This document shows, piece by piece, positions 28,329 through 39,260 of a stretch of DNA of 64,000 nt. Positions within the stretch are counted from its first letter, which is position 1. Each line of letters opens with the position of its first letter. The DNA lies in assembly GCA_019828565.1 (NCBI GenBank), contig JAHDYR010000038.1, positions 434,001 through 498,000 on the forward strand. The letters are read 5' to 3'. Origin of the DNA: Carpediemonas membranifera. Taxonomy: Eukaryota; Fornicata. Below the pieces are notes generated by a model. The model saw only the letters and a list, made by a program, of their open reading frames with translations. It was not told the origin of the DNA and searched no databases. A program made the translations under genes and the position numbers.

Positions 28329-31300
28329 TCAGCAGCTCTCATCCTGGCTTGACACGGGACCCCCATCGCTTGTGCCCGCTCCGAAAGACTCGGTCGGCAG
28401 GGCTCCGGCATCGACCTCGCTGTAGTGTGTCGCGTGTGAGTCAAATTCATCCGAGACAGACTCGAAGGAAGGGTCGTCCGACTCAGTCGACTCGGTCGAG
28501 TCATATGGAGTCAACTGCGGGTAGACAAGCGCTTGGGTGGGGAGAGATGCTTGGGAATCCAAAAGAGGTCCTTTCATGTGCCCTCGATCGCCTGTGCGCA
28601 GTCTTCTGAACAAAACGTGGGACGCCTTGCCTCCAAAAGGAAGGGCGACGCAAGGAAGGCAGGACGTCACAACACACGCAAAGCAAAGAGCAGCGATCAC
28701 CCCAGCCGCGCCTACAGCGATAACAATAACGGTCAGCCACGGGATCCCCGTGTCAACAATAAACTGGCCTTCGAAGACGGGGACAGAGTCATAAAGAAGA
28801 ACGACGGAAACAATCCCGTCGTCCTTGGAGACCGGGACATCAGTGTGTGCATCAATCACGAACGAGGGGAAAGCAGGGCAGACGCGGCCCTCGTTGGGGC
28901 GGGAGGGGAGTGCCACGCCGTTGAGCTCAAAGGTGTATCGCGTGACATTGCTGATCTTTGCGGTCGAGGCTTGGGCGGTCATGGGGAAGCCAAGGCACAC
29001 CGTGTCGCTCGAGCTTGACACATGCTCGCCATTGTCATCGTACATCTCGAAGGTCATTGACTGTAGCATGTCTGCCGTCAGGGGGGCTTCTGCGATACAG
29101 AATATCGTGCCATCCCAAAACTGCGCAGCGGTCGTCACGCTCATCTCACCAAGATAGCTGGCCTCGAGACTGGCGGCGCAGGACCCGTTGACGGCAGGCG
29201 TGCGGGCAGTCATCGTATCGCTGAACCAGACTTCAGACGGGACGTTGTACTCGACTGGGATGGCGGGGACGGTGACCTCAATCGTCATCGACCCGCCATC
29301 TGCGAGAGTCACAGTCATCGTGGTCGTCCCGTTCGCAGTCGGCCCGATGGGCACGTAAGTGGCCTCGCCCGTGTCCTCGTCGATGACTGTGGCGCCAGAC
29401 TGGCCAGCGATAGTGACGTTGGTGACTTCCATGCCGTCGACTGGCTCAAATACGACATTGTTGTGTGATGATTGGGCGATCAATGATGACCCATCGACCG
29501 CAAGATACGTCAACGTGAGATCTCTCGAAAAACTTCCATCAACACAGTTGGTAGCGGTCAGCGTCGCCGTGTAAGACGACGGGGTCGACCCGTCTGGTGT
29601 CATGATCAGCGCGGTTTCATTGACAGTCGCCCAGGAAGGTGCTCCGCTGAGCGCGTATGTTATCTCACAGTCAGTCCAGGCGGGGACGACTGAATAGCCG
29701 AGCGAGTACGCCAGTGTGCTGTCTGCCTGCCCAATTACGTGAGCAGAGATGAACGAGGGGGGTTCGGTCACGCCGAACAGCTTGAGTGTCGCGGTCGTCG
29801 TGTGCGATTCCCCGCCAGCAGTAAACGTCACCGTGAACGTCGGACTGGTGACGGGCTGGGTGCAATTCAGCTGGAGACTAGTGCTGTTCAGCGCACATCC
29901 AGTGGGGACCAGCGACACAGAGACATCCGTGACAACCAGATGGGCTGTGTGGTTGGTGAGCGCCGTCATGCTGACAACACTGGAACCTGATATGCCAACT
30001 ACATAGTCCATGTGGTCGGCAACACACCCAGTGAAATCAGGGGTGCCGGTAAACTCGTCGGGGCAGGTCAGCGGCTCGGCCCAGGCCCCACTGACGGGCG
30101 TGTACTGGCCGGGGGTGGTGACGTTCTTGCACTCGACCTGACCTGTCTCGTCCTGGAATCGGCCTGAATTACACGCGACACAATCCGTGTGGTCTCGTCC
30201 TGGTACTGGCCGATGCCGTCACAAGGGAAGCGAAGGAACCTTACCTTACGTCGCATAGTACCCGGCCTCGACAACTGTGCATGACGTCGCGCCACCCGCC
30301 CCACCGAGGGAGTATGTTCCGAGGACAGTACATCTGACCTGGGACGTCCGGTCGGCGGGTGGGACGTAGTAGCCGGGGTCAGCTGGTGTGCAGGACGCGG
30401 CCGCAGGGTCACTGGAGAAGTAACCTGGCGGGCACTCGAGCTGCTGGGAATGGTCGGAGGGGTCGACGTAGAACCCGGGGTCTGCGGCAATACAGCTGGT
30501 CTGGCCTACTTCCGGCTGGTAGTATCCGGGAGCGCACTCGGTCATGACATTGGCGTTGCTCACGTTCGTGAAGAAACCGGCAGACGCGTTGAGGCAGATG
30601 GAGTCAGCGAAGCGGGAGAACGTGCCAGGCTGGCAGGGCGTACAGGCGGGGTAGACTCCGTTCGTCCCGGCCCCGCAGTTAGACAAGGCAGCAGTTTGGA
30701 CGCCGATGTAGTAGGTCCCGTGGTCGTATGCCGGCTTGTTCTGGCTGGATACAATCGTGCTCCCATGGCAAGCAACAGCAGTCGCCCCGACAAAAGCGTC
30801 ATACCAGCTACCGGCGATGCGGTCGTCAAGGACCCAGCCATCGCCGACGCTGCGGTAGACGTAGAGGTAGCCTGAGTCCTGGAACTCCTTGCCGTATCCT
30901 CTATGATCTGACACGACGACGTCGGGGCCGCAAAAGGCGACAGTCTGGCCGAATAGCTTGATCTCTGCGTCCTGGGTGCCGTTAATTGTCATATAGCTTG
31001 GAGAGATGGCCGCAATCTCTTCAAGGGTGGCTATTGAGAAAAGCACCACCTGCTCGGTGACAGGACTGCCCACAGCTATGACAGTGCCGTTTGAGGCGAT
31101 GCTCGTGATTAAACTAAAGCCTGTAGTGCTATGGGTCAGCCCGTATGCGGCGGTTGGGACCAGTTCGTGGGTGAACGCCTGCACTGAGAAGAAGCCGGTG
31201 ATGCCGTCACGATATGACGCGTACACATGATGCTCATCAATAGTTACATTCTGTCCCATATACGAATAGGTCATGCCGTCGTACTTGCGGTAGAAGACTG

Positions 31301-33142
31301 AGCTTGGGTCATCACCCCTGACTGAGACAACCATAACACTCCCGTGGCTGTGGCTGGTGTCGTCAGTAGCCGCTTCTGGGTCACCGATGACAACGATGGA
31401 GCGATCGCCGACCTGGACTGCGGCCGTCTGGCCCTCGGCGAAGCTGGAGCTGATCCCGTCGTTGCTCCCGGTAAATGAAAGCGTGGCCACCTCTGTGGGC
31501 TGGGCAGAGTGTGTTAGAATGGCGATGCCACCAACGTAGTCGTTGTTGACATAATCGTAGTAGCTCTCGGTGATAAATATGTGGCCTTCAGTCGTTGAAA
31601 CCTGCGTAGAGTACCAACCATTGACTTCAAGACCCGGGATGCTCGTCTTGTTGATAAATGCTCCGGTAGTGGCGTTGAAAAATACCAGGGGGGTGTGAGT
31701 TCCCGAGGCGAGGGCGATGATGAGCGTAGAGTCAATCGAGACGCTGTCAATGCGGTCTTTCTGCAAGCCACTTGCATTTTCGTCGAGGGTGAAGGGGGTC
31801 GACGCGTTCACGCAGGTCCAGCCCTCCTCGTGAGTCGTGAAGCCGGCAGGGCAGGCCAGCTGAGTGGTGCGGTTGTACGGAGGGGCGTGGTAGCCGTCGT
31901 CGGGGGCGAGGCAGGCTGACTGGCCAACGGAGGGCTGGTACGTGCCGCGGGGGCAGGGCAAGCAGGCTGGGTCGAGAGCGCCTGCGAAAGTACCAGCTGG
32001 GCAAGCTCGCATCCAGCGGCGTCTTGATACCCAGCTCCACATTCAGAGTACTCATACAGCCCAGACGGCCGACCCCCAACAAACAGCGTCGTGTCCGTTG
32101 TCTCAACACTGCCTCTGCCATAGTTATTAGCTTCGTCGCCGGTTGTCTGAAACAAGACTTTGAAGTCACCCGACGCCTCGTCGAGTCGATAGACGAAGAC
32201 AGTGACAGCCACTGCGGTAAACCTCGTCCCAGTAATACTGCGCCCCAACAGCAATGGTGTTGCTGGTGACTGCCAGCTCAAAGCCGAACCAGGAATCATT
32301 GGGAAAGCCTGGGGCAGCGAGGGTACTCATGTAGGTCGGGCTAGTGGAATCCGAGACATCGAAGACGGCTACACGGTCGGAGACAACAGCACCCGACCAG
32401 GAGCTTTGATGGCGATCACTCACTACAAGCCAAGTGCCTGACAGGGCGACGACAGGGGCGTCGTAGAGACCTGGGACGGCACCCAGCTCAGCCCCAGTGG
32501 AGTTGTACAGCGAGACCTGCCACAAGGAACTGCTCACACGAAGAGAGAGAGCGAAGACGCCGTTACTGGCGGCAATGGCGCAGTTGTCGCCGACTGTAGT
32601 TGCTTCGGAGGGCATGACGGAGAATGACTCAACCCAGTCGCCTTCCACGAGCTTATAGAAGACATAGCCGTACTTCTTCTTGTATCCAGTTGTGGAAACC
32701 TGCAGGCTGGCCCCTATTGTGCCGTTGTCAATGGCCACTTGCGCGCCGAAGAAGACCGCCGACCCGTCGGTGAGGCTGGGTGCGGCAATGACGGCGAAAG
32801 TACTACTGATAGTAGTGCCGGTTCTGTTGTGCACGTGGAGCTCGCCTGGGTTCGAGGACATGTCGCTCTGGATAAGACGGTGGAGCGTGTACAAACGACG
32901 ACGAGGTGGGTGTCCGAAATGGCGATGGGATGCTGGGCGTATGAATAGAAGGAGGTCGCTACACTGTCCACAAGCGTCCAGCTGCCGTCGATGCGGCTGT
33001 AGCTCTCGATGAAGTCTGTGTTTCCGTTGACCCGATGCCCGAAGAGGGTATCGTCGCTGGAGAAGGTGCAGTCGGAAAAATCAACAGACTGATAGCAAAA
33101 AGAGCTCGCTAACACTGTTAATAGAAGAAGCAGTGAAAGCAT
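28329..33142 (-). pseudogene. surface receptor (beta-propeller plus Cys-rich repeats), frame-disrupted
   Basis: The gene starts at 33142 with a signal peptide (MLSLLLLLTVLASSFCYQ). A valid 29-nt intron (32868-32896) joins exon 1 to a run of FG-GAP-like beta-propeller repeats. Then come cysteine-rich GCC2/GCC3-type repeats (CPAGTF, CPRGTYQPSVGQSAC), a second propeller, more Cys-rich repeats, a beta-sandwich ectodomain, a transmembrane helix (VIVIAVGAAGVIAALCFACV, near 28,700) and a Ser/Asp-rich tail. Three frame breaks cannot be explained by introns: near 32,230, near 32,010 and near 30,250. The protein sense continues in another frame after each. Either it is a recent pseudogene or the assembly has indel errors. 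The other two receptor genes here (59,160 and 61,039) are relatives. Confidence 0.7.
32868..32896 (-). other. 29-nt intron in receptor gene
   Basis: It starts GTTTGT and ends CTTATCCAG on the minus strand. Removal joins codon 82 to the next frame with no phase shift. Confidence 0.75.
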
Positions 33143-34423
33143 TGCAGATTTGAGGCAGAATCTCGTGAGAGTAATATCGTGACAGCGGCAAAAATGGTCG
33201 AAACCGGCTGAATTTGAAGATGGGAAATGATATGCTGGACAATGCCATGCACAACACTGTTACTCCAATGCAAGGCATTCCCATCATACTTGTCGCCCTC
33301 ATCAGACAACCGTCGGCCAACCGCTTCCTCAGAGGGCAAGTGAAAGCCAGAGTGCGTGTATGTCCATGAGTTGTCACCATTCGAGGACCAGAGCCACGCT
33401 GGAATAACTGGAACTCCGACGATGGAGGCGCATCAAGAGAGGCCCGAGTCTACTTATAGCGAGTTCTGCACTGGTTGCTTGCGCCAGTTCAGCTGTATGG
33501 TGGCAGACTCGCGATCTTCTGGATCTGTCTTTCAGAATTCCCAAACTCGAAAAAAAAGTGGATGTGTTATGAAAGGTACAGAGCGCTATGTGGACTACAA
33601 TGACCTCTATAGTCGATGTATCCGGATGTGTTAATGCTTTTGAAGGCTGGATGCAGAGTTTGGGGATAACAACGGCAATGACGCCATAGAGCCGCAGCTT
33701 GGCGATCAATCTCATATCTATGCGTCGTACTGGCGCATTAAGAGCGCTAAGTAGGTGATATTGGCTTCTTTTTGCAGAAACTTGATGCTTCGACGATCCG
33801 ATGCCCTCGCAAGTTCCACCACCGTCATGGCACCAGGATGACAGGCGACGGCCGTCGCTCACGATGTGCCTGGCATCCTCCCATCTCTTGAGTCGACTGC
33901 CACGGCTTTGCCACAGATAACAAGCGAACAAGCGAAGAGCTGGGAGGATGCCCTGCCGCACCGTTTACAGCGAAGTGAAGCCGCATGCTGGAGCAGCAAC
34001 TGACCTTGTGCCCCGTGATGTGATGGCTATTTTCCTCCTCGGCCTTTTAGCGTGGATCGCTTGTGTGATGGAAGAAAGCTGTGTCTTGATCACCAGGTTA
34101 TGGCGCGCCAGGACCCGTGATGGTGTACAGTGGAAAGTTACCAACTATCGACACAATGGCTCGACACCAGCAATTTCTTCTTCTTCGATGGCTTGCCCTT
34201 CCCGAGAGGTTGCGACTTCGGTGGCATGCCGGTCGTTCTCTGAGTAGGCCACGGGAGAAGCCCTCAGCGAGACTACCAGGCGTTATGCATGCCCCAATGT
34301 CACTGATCTCTTCAGATCGTCTTTGTTTTCTTGATTCTGATTGATACGAAAGTAGGATTGAGTGCATCTGACCACAGGATTTCGTGTCTCGGATTCCAAG
34401 ACATCAATCGTCAAAGAATAGTC
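33143..34423. other. 1.3-kb gap, no confident gene
   Basis: A weak ankyrin-like stretch (minus strand, about 33,721-33,855, with TVVELARASDRRSIKFLQ) and a short Lys-rich start (minus strand, ATG at 34227) can be seen. Neither connects to a full gene. The left end is probably the promoter of the broken receptor, the right end that of the Kre9-like gene. Confidence 0.4.
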
Positions 34424-35003
34424 ATGAACTTCATCGTTGCTCTTCTTCTTGTTGCAATTGCCAGCTGCGTCGTCATCCAGCCACTTACCTTCCCCACGAT
34501 GGGTGAGATGCTTGCTGTTGGCGAGAAGCACAATATCACTTGTTCGTAGCGCTCGTACAACGTCACACAGGGGACACTGGCCACTACAGTGGCGACTCCG
34601 TCTCCATCTGGATCAACTTCAACAGCACCGACGCTCAGGACCAGTTCGAGAACACCAACGGCAACTTCGTTCGTCACACATTTCTTTGATCACACAGACC
34701 TGCGTCGAGAACGACGGCTTCCAGGACCTCGATATGACCATCCCGACCGACGACATCCAGAAGGTCGTTGACGAGATCACCAAGGCTTTCGGCCTTCCCG
34801 ACGTCGACATGACCTGGGTCATTGACTCCCTCATCTCCACGATCAACGCCATCCCCATGGACGAGCGCAACATGACCATCTCCATCACCCCCTGCAACCA
34901 GAACGACGTCGTCTACTTCGAGTCCTACGCCTACCTCTCGGCTGCCCCCAAGGTCTTCGTCGCCCTCGCCACCGTCCTCCTGGCTATGCTCTTCGTGTTC
35001 TAA
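34424..35003 (+). CDS. small secreted, membrane-anchored Kre9/KNH-like protein, two introns
   Basis: Exons 34424-34541, 34571-34668 and 34698-35003 join to 173 aa. The introns, both 29 nt, sit after codon 39 and at codon 72. The product has a signal peptide (MNFIVALLLVAIASC), then a domain starting LTFPTMGEMLAVGEKHNITW followed by SVSIWINF. This pattern is like the N-terminal beta-sandwich of the Kre9/KNH Ser-Thr-rich GPI-anchored family. The C-terminus is a hydrophobic helix (VFVALATVLLAMLFVF) with almost nothing after it, as in a GPI-attachment signal or tail anchor. N-x-S/T sites are present. A cell-surface location is likely. The role is unknown; family placement rests on pattern only. 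Confidence 0.75.
34542..34570 (+). other. 29-nt intron 1 of Kre9-like gene
   Basis: It starts GTTCGT and ends GTCACACAG (phase 1). Reading through it hits a stop after 41 codons. Confidence 0.85.
34669..34697 (+). other. 29-nt intron 2 of Kre9-like gene
   Basis: It starts GTTCGT and ends ATCACACAG (phase 0), nearly the same ends as intron 1. Reading through it hits TGA. Confidence 0.85.
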
Positions 35004-35103
35004 GTCGTAAATATGTGATGCTTCCGTCGCCGGTGTGATACAAGGTGGAATCGATTGCTTCGATGACCTTCGAGGGGGGTTAGCTCTTCCTCTGCTTAGT
35101 GCA

Positions 35104-35125
35104 GGCTATTGGCGCTGCAATAGCC
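35104..35125. other. perfect 8-bp stem-loop after Kre9-like gene
   Basis: GGCTATTG and CAATAGCC surround a 6-base loop about 100 bp past the stop. It could be a 3'-end structure, or chance. Confidence 0.35.
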
Positions 35126-35168
35126 AGGAAATGCTGTTCCCCGCCGAGATTCAGCATACTGCCAGGTC

Positions 35169-35256
35169 GCGCTAAACTGCACGCTTCGCTGAAGACAGTG
35201 TGACGCCGTCATCGTGACTGATTCGCAGAATAAGGTCGGGATGTGCAGTTTAGTGC
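35169..35256. repeat. inverted repeat with 14-base arms
   Basis: The arms at 35169-35182 and 35243-35256 (CTAAACTGCAC / GTGCAGTTTAG core) pair at 13 of 14 positions around a 60-base spacer, between two convergent genes. Confidence 0.4.
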
Positions 35257-35317
35257 AAATGCTGCTAGGTCCCCCGTTAGAGTCCAGTCAGGTCATATAA
35301 TCCAACCAAATCGGTGT

Positions 35318-35681
35318 CTACACTGTATTCGAGCTAGCATTCATCCTGTTGACCATGTTCCCCACAGCCTTCCTCAGTTGCCACAGCTCAGCCATGGCGG
35401 CCTTCATAGTTGGCTTTTCCACCGGTTCCTGGGCCCACATCCTCTCAATGAGGGTCTGCATGTCGGACAGCTGGGCCAGGGCCTGACGCCATCGTTAATC
35501 TTCTTCATCGCGGCGAAGCCTGACTTCTCTCCCGCGAAGGGTAGTTCCTCGGCGAAGAGGGCGCACAAGCTGTCCCGGGAGCATTGGAAGACGAGCCACG
35601 CTGTGGCAAATATGCCTTTACCAAGTTTTGCCCGCTGAGTCGACCCCGATTGTCACTCACCCTGCCCTGCCACCAGTTCAT
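35318..35681 (-). CDS. small two-exon gene with one frame problem
   Basis: Exon 1 (35661-35681, seven codons) starts MNWWQGR. A 26-nt intron (35635-35660, GTGAGT to ACTCAG) leads to exon 2. The sense runs GIFATAWLVFQCSRDS, then EELPFAGEKSGFAAMKKIND, and resumes one frame over near 35,485 with LSDMQTLIERMWAQEPVEKP to the stop at 35318. Either one base is missing in a GG run near 35,485 or a second, 17-nt intron (GTCAGG to CCCAG) is removed there; both restore the frame. The product is about 110 aa, with an amphipathic helical C-terminus, and is unrecognised. The POLR1B gene ends only 38 bp upstream on the same strand. Confidence 0.55.
35635..35660 (-). other. 26-nt intron
   Basis: It starts GTGAGT, the general eukaryotic donor consensus, and ends GACTCAG. 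It is the shortest of the supported introns here. Confidence 0.65.
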
Positions 35682-35719
35682 ATCTTTCCTTCACATAAAT
35701 CCGCTGTATTTACCACTGC

Positions 35720-38700
35720 CTACTCCCTCACATGCTCCAGGAGGCTCATCTGTACGTTCATGCCCGCCAGCTCGTGGGCGAGGTAGACCAAAATGTAGGG
35801 CAGGCTGACCCACCTAATGCTGCGACTGCGGCACAGACGGCAGTAATGCCCGGCAGCCTCGTTCCCGATGGCTACGACATTGCCGCAGTCCTGGCAGATG
35901 CGGTGCTCGCTGTAGTCCGAGCTCATAAAGGTGCGGTCTTGAAGCATATAGGCGACACCGTGTGAAATGAGCGAATCACGCTCCATTTCACCAAACCGGA
36001 TACCACCGCCGGCCTTACGACCCTTGATGGGCTGGCGTGTGATCTGGTTCACCGGCCCCGTTGCCCTCACCTGGTACTTATCGCTGACCATGTGCCGGAG
36101 GCGCTGGTAGTAGACGACACCGATGAAGATGTCCGCGACGAGCTGGGTGCCGTAAACGCCGCTGTACATGGTCTCAGTGCCGTAGTGGCTGTACCCTGCG
36201 GCTCTGAGCTCCTCTCCGATGGCCTCGGAGGCTCTGTTCACCTCATCGTACTTAAAAGGCGTGGCGTCGTGCTTAACGGCATGCAGGCACGACGACTTGC
36301 CAGCGATCGACTCCATGAGCATTCCAATAGTCATACGGGAGGGGAAGGCGTGAGGGTTGATGAGGCAATCGGGAACGATGCCGCTCTCCGTGAAGGGGAA
36401 GTCCGTGTGGGGCCAGAGAACGGACAGGACGCCCTTCTGACCATGACGGGAGGAGAACTTATCACCGATCGTTGGCCTCCTGATATGACGGAGCTTGTAT
36501 CTCGCCGTGACGAGGTCCTTCGTACCGTGGCCGAGCAGACGGACGTCCTCGACGATGGCGTCCTCGCCCTTGTACTTCTTGAGGTGGAACTCGCCAGTGA
36601 TTGTGTCGAAGATGCAGGCCATGGCGTCTCCGCTGACCAGACGCTGGCCTGGCATGGCAAGTCCGTCCACGTCGAGCGTGCTACAGAACTTGGCACCAGT
36701 ATCAGGCACGACGTTGGAGAACCGCTGGGTGGAGGCGGAGCGGGCCCTCTTGTCGACGAGGGTGACGTCCTTGGTGACATAGACAGTACCCGCGAACATG
36801 CCGCGATCCCACGCGCCCTGGTTGATGATCATAGCGTCCTCCATATCGTAGCCCGTGTACGAAAGCACGGCGACGACGGCGTTAGTGCCATGGGGGTACT
36901 CGTTGAAGCCGTACCTCCCCTGGGCATCCGTCTCTACGACGGGGAGCTGGGGGCTCTGGATGCGGTACATCTTGTTGTCAGTACGGTATGGGAAGGAGTG
37001 CACGGGCGTCGCCATCGTCTGCTTGCCCATGACGCACTGGTACATGCAACGGGGCGACTGGTTGTAATCTGAATATGGCGTGAGGGCGGCGATGACGTCG
37101 AGCATCTCGGTCGGCGTAATCTCCATGTGGGTCGTGTCAGCTCTGATGTCGTCTGGGGTGACCGCGATGTTCATGAACACCTGCTCGAAGGACCCGATAA
37201 ACTCGTAGGCGTTGAGACCGAGGTTGAGCACAGGGCGGGAATACCGGGCCCGGCCGGAGAACATGGCCAGCATCGCCATCTGACGCGGCAGTGCCGGGTC
37301 GACGGCGCCGATCTCGAGGTGGGGTGGGATATTGGCCTCGCCGCGGACTTTCATGACGCGGAGAGTGCTGACAACGCGGGGCAAGAGGTTGTGGGCGAGG
37401 TGACCGATGACTGCACCGTCGAGGAGGACAGGGCAGTGCGACTCGACCGGGAGGATGAGCCGATCGCCCAGTGGGACCATACCGAGGGATACGAGGACGT
37501 CGGGCACAGCGCTAGTGTCCTCGTTGACGAGGGTAGGGATGCAGCCCTGGGCCAGGTGGCAGGCCAGACCGCACGAGGGGCCGTCGGGTGTGTGGATCGG
37601 GCAGAGGAAGCCCCAGGACTCGGGCAACAGCCGACGGACGGTGACGTCCTTGGAGTCGACGAAGAAAGAGCCTCTGTGGACACCTCTAAAGTGGGAGAGG
37701 TAGCGCTGGTAGTTGAGCTTCTCCGCAACGATCGAGAGGCCGGCCACCTGGAGCAGGTCGAGGCCTGACCGGGACACGAGGTTGCCTGTAGCCAGCAGGA
37801 ACTGAAGCTTCTGTCCAATATCGAAGCCGTGGCGCCTTCCGACGTCTCTGAGGGCCTGTACAGAGGCCATGTCGACCGACGCGTGCCGCTGGGAGTGGAT
37901 GAGCATGCCTCTCGACACGGCATGGAGCCACTCCGTGAGCTGCTCCTTGACGAACATGGCCACGAGGTTACCCGGCATCAGAAGCTCGTGAGCCATCGAG
38001 GTATCCATGGAGTCGGGCATGACGGTGCCCTGCGCGAGGCCGTACAGCTTGCGGACCATCTGCACGAGCAGGTTGAACTTGTCGCGGTACGAATTGAGGT
38101 GGATGAGGACGAACTGATTGATGAGCTTGCGGCCGACGTCCGCGTCAGTGTGGCGGGAGCCCAGGCGCATGACAACGCGGAACTTGGAGCCGATGAACGC
38201 AAGTGCTTGCTCCTGGGTGAAGATCTTGTTCCCGTGGGAGTTTGTGACCATCTTGAGGATACGCTCCGAGAGGAACGTGTTTTCGGGATCAGGGCCGACG
38301 ACGGCGTCGTAAATCTCCTGGTCGGTGACGGGTACGAGGGCCCGCATGAGGAGGACGAGGGGGATAAAGTACTCCTGCTTGTCGAGGATGATACGGAAGC
38401 GGGAGGAACCGTCAGTGAGGTAGTGGAGGACGTTGGTGGTGGACGTCTCGTCGGGCATCACACAGCGGATCATGACACCATAGGGCGTGTAATCCCGGCC
38501 ACGCTTCTGGAAGGCGGAACGGTGGACGGCAAAGGGGTAGTGGCGACGATTCACTACAAACATGCGGAGACACTTCTCGTTACCGTTGACAATGAAGAAG
38601 CCACCCTGCTCGCGACGCTCCTCGTGCTGGGCGATGAGCTGGTCGGGGGTCAGGCCGTTGAGATGGCAGTGGTCGCTGCACGTCATGACGGGGAGCTCGC

Positions 38701-39128
38701 CGACGTTGAAGTCGATCTCATCCACACGGCTGTCGCCGTCAAGGATCTCGCGGAGAACCTTGATGCGGAGGGGAGCACCGTAGGTGAGCCGTGCTTCACG
38801 GCATTCGGACGGGAACAGAGGGTCCTTATCATCGTCCCACATGCGGGTGGGATAGCCAAGAGAAATATCCGAAATCGAAACTATGTTAGCAATAGATCAA
38901 ACTAGGATACAAACGACGCATGTAGGGAAGGGATTCGTGATCTACATCAACTTTTTCCATCATCTGCGGGAAAATAGGCATCAGATGCTCTGTGAAGTGG
39001 TTAAAGCTGTCTACGTGATTCGAGAACAGTGCTTTCATGGGATCGGGGCCATCATCAAGCGTATTAGCCGACATTGGCGCCATGCTTGCGTTTCCGACTC
39101 TGAACGAAGTCATCTTCAAAGAAGGCAT
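35720..39128 (-). CDS. POLR1B: DNA-directed RNA polymerase I second-largest subunit
   Basis: Exons 38915-39128 and 35720-38880 join in frame to 1124 aa, close to the human subunit length. The first exon holds the conserved N-terminal SFNHF...MMEKVDV-type segment. Exon 2 continues SDISLGYPTRMW...PSECREARLTY. Diagnostic blocks are GGFFIVNGNEKCLRM, TSTTNVLHYLTDG, DYNQSPRCMYQCVMGKQTM, GYDMEDAMIINQGAWDRG, the catalytic-site GDKFSSRHGQKGV, and the C-terminal zinc ribbon CQDCG...YCRLC. TSTTNVLHYL and the wording around NQSPR favour polymerase I over II or III. It forms the active centre with the largest subunit and transcribes rRNA in the nucleolus. It is divergent from GRC3/NOL9. Confidence 0.95.
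38881..38914 (-). other. 34-nt intron in POLR1B
   Basis: It starts GTTTGT and ends GCTAACATAG, a branch point directly before the acceptor, phase 1. The longest of the set. Confidence 0.92.
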
Positions 39129-39260
39129 CAAATCTACCAGGCGCTGCGCAACCAAGCCACGTGCGCGACTCTGGCGTACCAAATGTACTACGTATCACTG
39201 GCCGCCATAGCATGCAGTGCTCAGGAACAGATTTGATCGATTCTGATTGCCACTCGACTC
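39129..39260. promoter_or_regulatory. 132-bp divergent promoter, POLR1B / GRC3
   Basis: Two start codons 132 bp apart face away from each other. Both products serve rRNA synthesis and processing, so shared regulation is plausible. No individual element is identified. Confidence 0.5.

Noticed and set aside
30190-30270. intron starting GTAAGG to explain the frame break near 30,250
   Set aside because: No acceptor in the region gives the required phase.
32180-32240. 46-nt intron (GTTTAC to CGACGAG) to explain the frame break near 32,230
   Set aside because: It would restore the frame but would delete the VFVYRLDE strand, which is a normal part of the propeller repeat. A one-base indel fits better.
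33721-33855. ankyrin-like fragment on the minus strand (TVVELARASDRRSIKFLQ)
   Set aside because: It is a single half repeat with a stop upstream and no joinable exon. It could be a remnant, but chance is not excluded.
34143-34227. basic start MPPKSQPLGKGKPSKKKK on the minus strand
   Set aside because: It resembles the start of a ribosomal protein such as eS25, but no continuation with the eS25 core was found in any frame or through a plausible intron.
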